From Clostridia bacterium (GTDB lineage Bacteria; Bacillota; Clostridia; Oscillospirales; Butyricicoccaceae), in the NCBI GenBank assembly GCA_017407765.1, contig JAFQVZ010000146.1:1-14429 (forward strand): 14,429 nt of DNA, given 5' to 3'. Positions 6,092 to 13,646 of the stretch are shown one piece after another. The first letter of the stretch is position 1; each line of letters begins with the position of its first letter. The notes under the pieces were generated by a model that was given only the letters and a program-made list of their open reading frames with translations, was not told where the DNA came from and searched no databases. The position numbers were made by a program, and so were the translations under genes.

Positions 6092-6766
6092 TTATTCTGT
6101 TATAAGTGCGGCTGCTATGCCGTCGGCGATGGCCTGGGCATAGGCGTCGAAATTGCTGTCAAAAAGCTGATTGTCGGTGTCTGATGTCATAAACCCCAGC
6201 TCGATAAGGCAGCTTGGCATTTTTGTGTGGCGGTTGACATAGTAATCGGAAGAGGGGTTTCCCGAGGTGCCGCTGCGGATGCCGCGGTCTTCACTTATCC
6301 CGGCATTTATCAGGCCCTTAAGAATCCCTTCGGCCAGTTGTTTGTCGGCCCTTGGACCTCCCGAAGGAACCCATATCTCCACACCCGAGGCAGAACCAGA
6401 GGCACTGTTGCGATGGACAGATACGAAAAGATCGGCGCGGGCTTTGTTGGCAATATCGCATCTGTCATCCAGCTCGATAAAGGTATCATCTGAACGGGTC
6501 AGAACGATCTCGATCTCGGGATAGGAGGCTGCAAGGCGGTCGCGCACCGCAATTATCATTGCGAGGCAGTCGTCCTTTTCAAGGCGGGTTCCGTCGGGGC
6601 TGACAGCTCCGGGGTCGTCAGCGCCGTGGCCGGCATCAAGGCATACCCTGAGGATGCCGTCATTACGATAGTCGGGGACTCTGAGATGATTGAATATTAT
6701 TCCTGCGGCCAGCACAGCAAGGGCGCACACACAGGGGATGATAAACTTTGACCACTTACGTTCCAT
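6092..6766 (-). CDS. N-acetylmuramoyl-L-alanine amidase (Amidase_3, CwlD-like), membrane-anchored, 224 aa
   Basis: Zinc amidase that cuts the bond between N-acetylmuramic acid and L-alanine in peptidoglycan. Residues 8-27 form a hydrophobic N-terminal anchor or uncleaved signal; the catalytic domain is residues 38-222, outside the membrane. The motifs are complete: VCLDAGHG with H47, the ligand Glu E63 in RLEKDD, VSVHRN with H118, and the catalytic Glu E189 in CLIELGFM. Size and single-domain layout fit CwlD, which in endospore formers prepares muramic-delta-lactam in spore cortex, but a vegetative amidase is equally possible; there are no sporulation neighbours to decide. ATG at 6766 is preceded by GAGGTG six bases upstream. 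It follows the PTS-type gene by 76 bases with no terminator between, so read-through is possible; an AT-rich TATAAT in the gap could be its own -10. Confidence 0.92.
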   Translation of the reverse strand: MERKWSKFIIPCVCALAVLAAGIIFNHLRVPDYRNDGILRVCLDAGHGADDPGAVSPDGTRLEKDDCLAMIIAVRDRLAASYPEIEIVLTRSDDTFIELDDRCDIANKARADLFVSVHRNSASGSASGVEIWVPSGGPRADKQLAEGILKGLINAGISEDRGIRSGTSGNPSSDYYVNRHTKMPSCLIELGFMTSDTDNQLFDSNFDAYAQAIADGIAAALITE

Positions 6767-6842
6767 ATCTTCACCTCTTTATAGTATCTAATTATAAAGA
6801 AGTAAATATAAAGATAAAAGAGGGGATTCGTTTAATTTTTTA

Positions 6843-7874
6843 TTAAGAACGGATAGCCATATCACCCTTCTTGACCCAGCCGATGTGGCGAAGGAGGCGG
6901 TCGATGGGGATACAGATGATAATGGGGAGAATTATATGGACAAAGAGCATCATAAGCAGGGTGGGAACGGCACCGTGGGTGGGAGCCATGTCAGAGAACA
7001 TGCTGATCTGGCCGACAAGACCGCTGGTGCCCATGCCTGCACCGGCAGGGATGCTGGTCATGCGGAAGATCTGCGAGCTTACCGCGCCGGTAATTGCGCT
7101 GGCGGCTGTGGGAGCGATCCAGATTCGGGGATTGCGCATGATATTGGGGACCTGAAGCATAGATGTGCCAATGCCCTGAGAGATAAGGCCCGAGAATCCG
7201 TTATCGCACCAGCTGATGACGGCAAAGCCAACCATCTGAGCCGAGCAGCCGGCCGTTGCGGCGCCTGCGGCAAGGCCGGAGAGGCCAAGCATTATGCAGA
7301 GAGCAGCCGAGCTTATGGGAAGGGTGAGAACGATGCCGACGATGGTGCCGACGGCAACGCCCATAGGCAGAGGAGCCATATATGTGGCCGAGTTGACAGT
7401 ATTGCCCAGCCAGGTCATGAACTCATTGATGTAGGGGCCCACCCATGAGCCTGCAAGACCGCCGCAGACGATCGTGACGATGGGAGTGACGATGATATCT
7501 ACAGGAGTCTTTTTGGAAACAAGGCTGCCCATTTCGCTGCCGATGACAGCGGCGATATAGGCGCCGACAGGGCCGCCCATTTCATATCCTACGGCGCCGC
7601 AGGCGGCACAGGAGAACATGACGAGGTTGTCGGCATTAAGGCCGCGGGAGATGGCAACACCGATAGCTGAGCCTACAACGGGAGAAGTGGCAGCCAGCAC
7701 TCCGGTCACGGCCGAAAGAAAACCGAGGCCGGGCAGCTTGGACAGCTGCGAAATGATAAGGCCTATGATGAGCGAAGCGAAGAGACCGAGGGCCATCGCG
7801 CTCATGGCATCGATGAAATAACGCTTGAAGATAGTTGATACTACAGACTGATTTTTAGCTTTTGTTTTTGCCAT
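6843..7874 (-). CDS. PTS EIIC-type membrane transporter (PTS_EIIC_2 family), 343 aa
   Basis: Multi-pass membrane protein of the PTS_EIIC_2 type (PF13303-like, including proteins once called PfoR). It begins MAKTKAKNQSVVSTIFKRYFIDAMSAMALGLFASLIIG and carries about nine or ten hydrophobic segments rich in Gly/Ala, with GYEMGGPVGAYIAAVIGSEMG, TPVDIIVTPI and MTSIPAGAGMGTSGLVG. It has no EIIA or EIIB phosphorylation domain and none is encoded nearby, so the phosphoryl donor and substrate are unknown. I chose ATG 7874 rather than the in-frame ATG at 7946. A good promoter (-35 at 7960-7965, -10 at 7937-7942) would start transcription near 7930, downstream of 7946. A GGATG-like site lies nine bases before 7874, and family members start just ahead of the FKRYFIDA segment. 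Confidence 0.82.
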   Translation of the reverse strand: MAKTKAKNQSVVSTIFKRYFIDAMSAMALGLFASLIIGLIISQLSKLPGLGFLSAVTGVLAATSPVVGSAIGVAISRGLNADNLVMFSCAACGAVGYEMGGPVGAYIAAVIGSEMGSLVSKKTPVDIIVTPIVTIVCGGLAGSWVGPYINEFMTWLGNTVNSATYMAPLPMGVAVGTIVGIVLTLPISSAALCIMLGLSGLAAGAATAGCSAQMVGFAVISWCDNGFSGLISQGIGTSMLQVPNIMRNPRIWIAPTAASAITGAVSSQIFRMTSIPAGAGMGTSGLVGQISMFSDMAPTHGAVPTLLMMLFVHIILPIIICIPIDRLLRHIGWVKKGDMAIRS

Positions 7875-7936
7875 GATGTTCACATCCGTTTTATTATTTG
7901 TAATAAGCATTTCATTAAGGGAAATCTTACCTTGAA

Positions 7937-7965
7937 AGTATATCATAATAAAGCGCCGAATGTAA
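7937..7965 (-). promoter_or_regulatory. Promoter of the PTS EIIC-type gene
   Basis: On the minus strand TTACAT (7960-7965), exactly 17 bases, then TATACT (7937-7942). The expected transcription start near 7930 excludes translation from the upstream ATG at 7946 and supports the start at 7874. Confidence 0.6.
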
Positions 7966-8134
7966 CCCGGTTTATGTCAAGTTTGTACATGGATTTGATA
8001 AGAAGATTTATATATAATTAATTTGATAATTTGAAGATTTTCTTAATTTTTAGCCTATGCGGCACAAAACACCGAAAAAATAGTCTAAAATAATATACAA
8101 GCAACACCCACCCCAAAAGACGAAAGGAGTCTTA

Positions 8135-11089
8135 ATGAAAAGAAGTATAAGAAGAACGGCGGCAGCGCTGGCTCTCGGCATAGGTCTCACGGCAGTGCCG
8201 GTGACGAGCCTTGCGGCAAACGTGGAATATGAACGTACATACGAGCTGGCACACGGCCTGACGATGGAATACAGCAAAACGCTGACGGCATCGGGAATAA
8301 AAGGGCAGAGTTATATATATGAATACGAGCCGGGCGAGAAGACCGGTGTTATCGTAGCTTACGGCGACGAACTTTATGGCAAATCCAATGTGAATAAAGT
8401 GGTTAATTACGTTGAAAAGCAGGGACATACCGTTATGGCGGCCGTGAACGGCGACTTTTTCAGTGTGTCCACCGGTGTTCCTACCGGGCTTGTGGTTCGT
8501 GAGGGCAGGCTCATATCCTCGGATGGAGCATGGAATGCCGTGGGTTTCTATGAAGACGGCACCGCCATCGTGGGCACACCCAAGCTGGATATCACCTTTT
8601 CGGTAAACGGAGGCCAGAGGTTCCCCATTGTGGGCTTTAACAAGGTCCGTGACGGAAAAGGTGCATTCCTCTATTCGCGTGACTATGGCCCTTCCACCTA
8701 CCTCAGTGCCGAAGGCCCTGTAGTCATTATGAAAAAGACAGATCCGGGCGATCAGATCACCATCGGCGCGTCTATTGCGCTTGAGGTCGTTGAAGCAGGA
8801 ATGTCAAAGGGGGCCAGCAGGCTTGATGAAGATACTTTTGTTCTGACCCATCAGAAGGCTGTAGCCTTGGGCATAGATCTGACAAGCCTCCGGCCGGGTG
8901 ATCTTGTTACGGTCTATACTGGCACTCGCAGCGAAGGCTGGGAGGACGTTTATTATGCCTGCGGAGGCGGCGACCTGCTTGTTCAGAACGGCAGCCTGAC
9001 CCCGGCCGGCGCGGCATCGTCTGCAAGAGGCCCCCGCACCATGCTGGGAATTGATAAGCAAGGCAAGGTATCGATCCTTGTCTGCGACGGACGAAGCGGC
9101 AGCTCCGGTGGTATGACACTCTCCGAGGGCGCAAAGGAGCTTATTGAACGCGGCTGCGAGACGGTTATAAATCTCGACGGCGGAGGCTCATCAATAGCCT
9201 CGGCACGTTATCCCGGATATGAAAACTCGAATGTGGTTTCCGAGCCCTCTGACGGCATGCCTCGCGACTGTGCAACATACATCGTGTTTGTCAATGAGGG
9301 AAGCGACAACGGCAGAGAATACGGGGTGTCGGTCTATCCCAAGGATGCCCTTGTTCTTGCAGGCGGCAGCATAGAGCTTGAAGCCAAGTCTTACAACAGA
9401 GATTATTTCCCGGTGGGAAGCTATCAGAGCGGCTTCACCATCGAAGAGGGCGGAGGATATATCGAGGGCAATGTTCTGACCCTGCCCGAATATGGCTGCG
9501 AAGTGGTCGTCACAAATAATGCCGTCGGCAGGTGCGATGAGGCGATCATAACAGCGGTGGATGCGCCCGAAACTCTTGATGTGGTCAAGAAGGGCTCGCA
9601 GAGTGCCCTTAAATCGATCAGCCTTGAGGGCGGCGACAGCGTCGACCTTGATGTTGTGGTGACCGACGGCCTGAGAACTATCCTCTCTACCGACGATCAG
9701 TTCGAGTTTGAGGTGAACGGAAATATCGGCGAGATAACCTCTGACGGCAGATTTACGGCAGCCGATGTTCAGGGTATGAGCGGCTCGGTGACTGTGTCTT
9801 ACGGCGATATATCGAAGACGGTCAAAGTAACGGTCGGAAAGGCGCCCGAAGTCGTGTGCGGCTTTGAGAAGGCAATGACCCTCAGCCCTTCGGCTATAGA
9901 AACTGCCGAAGCTTCGGCCTCGGTAAGCCTTATTCCCGACAATGCACGATACGGAATGGGCAGCCTTTCGCTTAAGGTGAAAACCGGCGAGGAGGCCAGC
10001 GGAGTTTCTTTTGTATCCGACAAAAAGATCGCCCTTACTTCGGGAATGAAGCAGCTGACATTCATGGCAAAGGGCAGCGGCAGCTGGAATATTGATTTCA
10101 GGACATCTTCGGGCATAGTCTCCCGCAGCTTTGAATGCGGCGCGGGCTGGACCTTCAACACAGTATCGGTCCCCTCGGGCGCAACGGCGATAGAGGGCTT
10201 CAGCATACTCCTTGCCGAGCAGGCCGAGGCTGAGGTATATATCGATCAGATCATCGGCCATTTCGGCAGCGCAAGAGCCGATAACATTCCTCCCACGATA
10301 AACGAGCTTTATACCGACGGCGATGTGGTGCTTCAGATCACCGATAACGGCATATACTCTCTTGAAAGCGAGAATGTTTCGGTAAGGCTGGACGGCGAAA
10401 GCTACAGCAGTTTTGCCTTTGACGGCATCTCGGGTGTTCTTCAGATAACAATGCCCGAGGATGGACTTATGCACAAGCTGACAGTTGAGGTGAGCGACTA
10501 TTTCGGCAATCTCAGCCGTTATGCGCTGACGGCCGGTGAGAAGCCCTCGGGCCCCTTCGGCGATATTTCGGGCCATTGGGCAGAGAAGGAGATCAATTAT
10601 CTTCACAATGAGGGCGTGTTTACAGCCGATGCCACATTCAGGCCCCAGAGCAGCGCCACAAACGAGATGATCGCAACCATGATCTCGAGATATATGGGCA
10701 TCGACACATCAAAGTATGAGGATGTCGTGCTGCCCTATGCCGACCTTGACAAGGTTCACGACTGGGCACTGCCTCACCTCAAGGCGCTTTACAGCCTCGG
10801 CATCATGCAGGGCGGCAGCGATGCATCGGGCAATATATGGTTCTATCCTCTTGATGCAGCCAACCGCGGCAGAGTTATGACGGTTCTCGGCCGAACTATC
10901 GCGCGCGGCTACAGCTATGAGACGGCATCATACAGTGATTTCGCATCGGTCCCCTCATGGGCAAAGGATCATATCTCGCTGCTCAGCCATCTTGGCATAG
11001 TCAACGGCTATGGCGGAGGAAACGAGGTAAAGGCCAATGCAGGCATCTCCCGTGCCGAGATCGCGGCACTTCTGTATAGGCTTTATTAA
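8135..11089 (+). CDS. Secreted phosphodiester glycosidase (NAGPA domain) with C-terminal SLH repeats, 984 aa
   Basis: ATG 8135 has a strong AAAGGAG site. Residues 1-28 are a signal peptide (basic MKRSIRR, hydrophobic core, probable cleavage after SLAA). Residues about 95-388 form a NAGPA-type domain (PF09992), named after the enzyme that removes N-acetylglucosamine from phosphodiesters. Its signatures are AAVNGDFFS (102-110), GPRTMLGID (299-307) and INLDGGGSS (345-353). Residues 395-570 look like beta-rich Ig-like modules, 572-712 a jelly-roll carbohydrate-binding-like module (GSLSLKVKTGEEASGV, LTFMAKGSG, VYIDQIIG) and 715-800 another beta module. Three SLH repeats follow: 808-855 (FGDISGHWAEKEINYL), 868-922 (YADLDKVHDWALPHLKALY) and 933-984 (YSDFASVPSWAKDHISLL). 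SLH repeats hold proteins on secondary wall polymers, so it probably acts at the cell surface on glycan phosphodiesters; the substrate is unknown. It is a single-gene unit with its own terminator. Confidence 0.92.
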   Translation: MKRSIRRTAAALALGIGLTAVPVTSLAANVEYERTYELAHGLTMEYSKTLTASGIKGQSYIYEYEPGEKTGVIVAYGDELYGKSNVNKVVNYVEKQGHTVMAAVNGDFFSVSTGVPTGLVVREGRLISSDGAWNAVGFYEDGTAIVGTPKLDITFSVNGGQRFPIVGFNKVRDGKGAFLYSRDYGPSTYLSAEGPVVIMKKTDPGDQITIGASIALEVVEAGMSKGASRLDEDTFVLTHQKAVALGIDLTSLRPGDLVTVYTGTRSEGWEDVYYACGGGDLLVQNGSLTPAGAASSARGPRTMLGIDKQGKVSILVCDGRSGSSGGMTLSEGAKELIERGCETVINLDGGGSSIASARYPGYENSNVVSEPSDGMPRDCATYIVFVNEGSDNGREYGVSVYPKDALVLAGGSIELEAKSYNRDYFPVGSYQSGFTIEEGGGYIEGNVLTLPEYGCEVVVTNNAVGRCDEAIITAVDAPETLDVVKKGSQSALKSISLEGGDSVDLDVVVTDGLRTILSTDDQFEFEVNGNIGEITSDGRFTAADVQGMSGSVTVSYGDISKTVKVTVGKAPEVVCGFEKAMTLSPSAIETAEASASVSLIPDNARYGMGSLSLKVKTGEEASGVSFVSDKKIALTSGMKQLTFMAKGSGSWNIDFRTSSGIVSRSFECGAGWTFNTVSVPSGATAIEGFSILLAEQAEAEVYIDQIIGHFGSARADNIPPTINELYTDGDVVLQITDNGIYSLESENVSVRLDGESYSSFAFDGISGVLQITMPEDGLMHKLTVEVSDYFGNLSRYALTAGEKPSGPFGDISGHWAEKEINYLHNEGVFTADATFRPQSSATNEMIATMISRYMGIDTSKYEDVVLPYADLDKVHDWALPHLKALYSLGIMQGGSDASGNIWFYPLDAANRGRVMTVLGRTIARGYSYETASYSDFASVPSWAKDHISLLSHLGIVNGYGGGNEVKANAGISRAEIAALLYRLY

Positions 11090-11093
11090 ATGA

Positions 11094-11131
11094 AAAAGGC
11101 AGGTATCCGGATATATGGATACCTGCCTTTT
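11094..11131. terminator. Bidirectional intrinsic terminator between the NAGPA-SLH gene and nudC
   Basis: Perfect 15-bp stem, AAAAGGCAGGTATCC (11094-11108) with its complement at 11117-11131 and an eight-base loop; the A/T arms give U-runs in both directions. The converging stops are at 11089 and 11142. Confidence 0.92.
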
Positions 11132-11141
11132 GATATGTATT

Positions 11142-11972
11142 TTATTTTCTTTCGATGCCGTGGTCCTCGAGGTATTTCCACACCAGCTCAGAGAAGATGC
11201 TGATATCGTTTGCGGGGTGGGGGACCTCTTCGGGGGTGAACCAATGAGCCTCGGCAAGCTCGCTCTCCTGAAGGCAAAGGGTCTCGTCGTCGCTGTCAAG
11301 CTCGGCAAAGAAGCCGATCATCTGAGAGTCGGAGAAGCCCCAGGGCTGGTTCTTGAAATAGCGGACATTCTTTACCTTGATGCCGACCTCTTCAAGTGCC
11401 TCGCGCTTTACTGTCTCTTCAAAGGTTTCGCCTATCTCGCAGAAACCGGCGATAAGGCCATAGCGGCCGGGAGGGCTGTTTCGATTGCGTGCCATCAGCA
11501 GCTTGTCGCCCGATGTGATGGCGGTGATGGTGGCGGGGCAGATCTTGGGATATTCGATCTGGCCGCACTTGGGGCAGACCATGGCGCGTTCGATCTGGCT
11601 GCGTTCAGTCTGGCTGCCGCAGCGGCCGCAGTAGGCACGAGCCTGCTCCCATCGGGAGAGCTGGAGGCCGGTGATGACGGCAAAAGCCGTCTTGCGGTCG
11701 GGATGGCTGCGGGCAAGGGCGGGAGCGTTGACATAACGGAAGCCTTCGGGGGCCTTGAGGATGCCTTCGCCCATATAGCAGCCTTTGCCGTCTATATAGA
11801 AGATGTGGTGGCAGGGGATGTTGAGCTCGCCGTATACGGGCAGCTCGGGGGCGTGTTCGTCGCCCTTGACAAGAATATCACCCCCGCGATAGCAGAAGAG
11901 CAGGTCGCCCTCGCTTGCGGGTTCGAGAGAGAAGGCGTTGGAGAATACGCCTTCGCCGATGTCCTGGATCAC
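11142..11972 (-). CDS. nudC: NAD+ diphosphatase NudC (Nudix hydrolase with zinc ribbon), 276 aa
   Basis: NudC hydrolyses NAD(H) to NMN(H) and AMP and, in characterised homologs, removes NAD caps from RNA 5' ends. The domain order fits: a diverged N-terminal domain (1-110), a zinc ribbon with C115, C118, C133 and C136, the linker EYPKICPATI (140-149), and the Nudix fold. The Nudix box is intact (G176 to I198: G-x5-E-x7-REALEEVGI). The NudC-specific motif downstream of the box appears as NQPWGFSDSQM (208-218), matching the SQPWPFPxS signature in PW and the following F and S. Length is near the usual 260-300. The start codon is GTG at 11970-11972 with GGAGG eight bases upstream; no ATG is available nearby. 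It has its own promoter, back to back with that of the GNAT gene. Confidence 0.94.
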   Translation of the reverse strand: MIQDIGEGVFSNAFSLEPASEGDLLFCYRGGDILVKGDEHAPELPVYGELNIPCHHIFYIDGKGCYMGEGILKAPEGFRYVNAPALARSHPDRKTAFAVITGLQLSRWEQARAYCGRCGSQTERSQIERAMVCPKCGQIEYPKICPATITAITSGDKLLMARNRNSPPGRYGLIAGFCEIGETFEETVKREALEEVGIKVKNVRYFKNQPWGFSDSQMIGFFAELDSDDETLCLQESELAEAHWFTPEEVPHPANDISIFSELVWKYLEDHGIERK

Positions 11973-12011
11973 AGTTGTGTCCTCCTTCGGGTTGTTGATA
12001 TATTTGTATAT

Positions 12012-12040
12012 ATCCTATCACATAAGGTGAGAAGTGGCAA
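12012..12040 (-). promoter_or_regulatory. Promoter of nudC (extended -10)
   Basis: Minus strand TTGCCA (12035-12040), 17-base spacer, TGA then TAGGAT (12012-12017). The TG one base upstream of the -10 makes it an extended -10 promoter. The leader is about 30 bases. Confidence 0.6.
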
Positions 12041-12059
12041 GATAAAAGGGTGGGCGTAA

Positions 12060-12088
12060 TTGAAGAACACAGCTGTGTATGATAAAAT
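12060..12088 (+). promoter_or_regulatory. Promoter of the GNAT gene with a palindrome between its boxes
   Basis: TTGAAG at 12060-12065, a 17-base spacer, TGA then TAAAAT at 12083-12088 (extended -10). The spacer contains a perfect 12-bp palindrome, ACACAGCTGTGT at 12067-12078, a position where a bound repressor would block RNA polymerase. The regulator is unknown. Confidence 0.6.
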
Positions 12089-12117
12089 ATATATAAACTA
12101 CTGACAGGCGGTGAAAT

Positions 12118-12573
12118 ATGATGGCTCATATAAGACAGGCAACCGAGGCAGATATCGCAAGGATCGCAGAAATAGAGGTTTTTAATTACAGGATTAATTT
12201 TTACCCCATATTCAAAAGTGATTATTTCTATTTTAAAGAGGTTACTGTAGAGAATAGGGCAGAGCATTACAGAGAAGAACTCGAAGAAGAGCCGATCAGT
12301 ATCTATGTTTATGACGATGGTGTTGTCAAAGGCTTTTTCCATATGGTTGGCTGCGAGGTCAGAAAGCTTTTTGTCGAGCCGGTGCTTCAGGGCGGCGGCA
12401 TAGGGGCAGAGCTGCTCGAGTTTGCGGTGGATGAAAAGGAAGCCAAAGAGCTTTGGGCCCTCGAGAAGAATGAAAAGGCTATCCGTTTTTATAAAAGACA
12501 CGGTTTTCATCTTACAGGCGACAGAAAACCAGAGTCGGGTACAGAGGAACATCTTGTGAAACTCGAAATTTAA
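12118..12573 (+). CDS. GNAT family N-acetyltransferase, 151 aa
   Basis: Single GNAT domain that would transfer an acetyl group from acetyl-CoA to an amine; the acceptor cannot be told. It starts MMAHIRQATEADIARIAEIEV, the usual beta-1/alpha-1 opening. The core strand YVYDDGVVKGFFHMV (63-77) leads to VRKLFVEPVLQGGGIGAELLEFA (81-103), where Q-G-G-G-I-G at 91-96 is the acetyl-CoA pyrophosphate loop. NEKAIRFYKRHGFHLTG (118-134) is the conserved C-terminal motif B. The closest subgroup is small RimI/YjaB-like acetyltransferases. Two ATGs lie in a row (12118 and 12121); an AGGCGGTG site at 12106-12113 fits 12121 slightly better (seven bases), a difference of one residue. It is transcribed alone and divergently from nudC. 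No strong terminator follows in the next 120 bases. Confidence 0.9.
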   Translation: MMAHIRQATEADIARIAEIEVFNYRINFYPIFKSDYFYFKEVTVENRAEHYREELEEEPISIYVYDDGVVKGFFHMVGCEVRKLFVEPVLQGGGIGAELLEFAVDEKEAKELWALEKNEKAIRFYKRHGFHLTGDRKPESGTEEHLVKLEI

Positions 12574-12636
12574 ATGTATCAGATTTTGATAAGTATCTCT
12601 TTGATAGCCAAGTTTGTGCTGCTGAAGCTGAAACGA

Positions 12637-12642
12637 TATAAT
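12637..12642 (+). promoter_or_regulatory. Probable -10 box for the ABC permease gene
   Basis: Perfect TATAAT; the best partner 17 bases upstream is TTGTGC at 12614-12619, only half matching. It leaves a leader of about 50 bases to the TTG start. Confidence 0.45.
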
Positions 12643-12701
12643 GACTGAGTATTCCGCTCAAATAACATAATGAGAATAAAGAACTGCAGGAGAAAACAAA
12701 A

Positions 12702-13610
12702 TTGATAAAGTTTGTATTTAAAAGGCTTTTATATCTCGTTCCGGTCATCTTTGGTGTTACCTTCATGGTGTATCTGCTGATGACCATCGCTCCCGGCAAT
12801 CCAGAGGAGGCGCCTCTGAGAGGCATCCTTGACGAGGAGCTTAAGGAGGCAAAGAGAGAAGAACTGGGCCTTAACGACCCGATACTGGTAAGATACGGAA
12901 GAATGCTTAAAAAGCTCTTTTCGCTTGACCACGACAGGCAGGGCAGCCTTGCACATAAGATGAGCGTGCATCTGCCCAAGTCGCTGCTGCTGTGCTTCAC
13001 GGCTCTGTTCTTTTCGGTTGTGCTGGCGCTGCCGCTGGGAATAATAGCGGCGCTTAAGCAGAACACGCTTTTTGACGGTGTCTGCATGGTGATATCGCTT
13101 ATCGGTGTATCGATGCCCAACTTCTGGCTGGGACTTATGATGATGATCGTCTTTGCCCTTGAAATGAACCTGCTGCCCACGTCGGGTTCCGACACATGGG
13201 CGCATCTGGTGCTGCCTGCCGCAACGCTGGCCTTTATCAACATGGCCGCCATCTCGCGAAGCATCCGTTCGTCGGTGCTCGAGGTCGTCAGGCAGGATTA
13301 TATCCGAACCGCCAGGGCCAAGGGCGTGCCTTACGGCATGATCGTCCGCCGCCATATCCTCCGAAATGCCCTTATCCCCACGGTAACCGTTATCGGCATT
13401 CAACTGGGCGAGCTGCTTTCGGGCACCATTGTTATCGAGAATATCTATGCATGGCCGGGGGTAGGACGCTTGCTTATCCAGGCTATAAACAGCCGAGATA
13501 TGTCGATGATGATCGCCTGCGTTATAGTTTTTGCGGTGTTTGTTTCCTTCATAAATCTTTTTGTGGATATCCTCTACAGCCTTATCGACCCGAGAATATC
13601 GCTTAATTAA
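12702..13610 (+). CDS. ABC transporter permease, OppB/DppB (peptide/nickel) type, 302 aa
   Basis: Inner-membrane subunit of the dipeptide/oligopeptide/nickel ABC importer class. It opens MIKFVFKRLLYLVPVIFGVTFMVYLLMTIAPGNP, the typical OppB first membrane helix followed by the external loop. Further helices lie at about 94-116, 128-150, 165-185, 226-246 and 268-292. The EAA loop that contacts the ATPase is clear at 199-226 (DYIRTARAKGVPYGMIVRRHILRNALIP). The IENIYAWPGVGRLLIQAI and IDPRISL signatures near the C-terminus are also OppB-like. The start is TTG at 12702 with AGGAG nine bases upstream. Unusually there is no OppC, ATPase or binding-protein gene beside it: it is bounded by a GNAT gene and by its own terminator. 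OppB normally pairs with OppC, so partners must be encoded elsewhere or the gene is an orphan. Confidence 0.93.
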   Translation: MIKFVFKRLLYLVPVIFGVTFMVYLLMTIAPGNPEEAPLRGILDEELKEAKREELGLNDPILVRYGRMLKKLFSLDHDRQGSLAHKMSVHLPKSLLLCFTALFFSVVLALPLGIIAALKQNTLFDGVCMVISLIGVSMPNFWLGLMMMIVFALEMNLLPTSGSDTWAHLVLPAATLAFINMAAISRSIRSSVLEVVRQDYIRTARAKGVPYGMIVRRHILRNALIPTVTVIGIQLGELLSGTIVIENIYAWPGVGRLLIQAINSRDMSMMIACVIVFAVFVSFINLFVDILYSLIDPRISLN

Positions 13611-13617
13611 AAAAGCA

Positions 13618-13641
13618 AAAGCCCGCCTTTAGGCGGGCTTT
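13618..13641. terminator. Bidirectional intrinsic terminator between the permease and Lon-like genes
   Basis: Ten-base-pair stem, AAAGCCCGCC (13618-13627) with its complement at 13632-13641 and a four-base loop. On + it continues ATTGTTTATT; on - it is followed by TGCTTTTTTAATT. The converging stops are at 13610 and 13647. Confidence 0.92.
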
Positions 13642-13646
13642 ATTGT

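Noticed and set aside
7875..7946. Upstream start (ATG at 7946) for the PTS EIIC-type protein, adding 24 residues
   Set aside because: It has no ribosome binding site and lies upstream of the transcription start predicted from the promoter at 7937-7965.
7966..8134. Promoter or riboswitch upstream of the NAGPA-SLH gene
   Set aside because: The region is AT-rich with TATAAT at 8013-8018 and TAATAT at 8091-8096, but neither has a fitting -35 box, and no stable leader structure was seen.
9191..10606. 471-codon minus-strand frame opposite the NAGPA-SLH gene
   Set aside because: It has no recognisable domain and is explained by codon bias of the + strand gene, which has a signal peptide and SLH repeats.
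11115..12059. 314-codon + strand frame opposite nudC
   Set aside because: Low-complexity Ala/Gly/Leu-rich translation, no motif; the minus strand carries an intact Nudix box and zinc ribbon.
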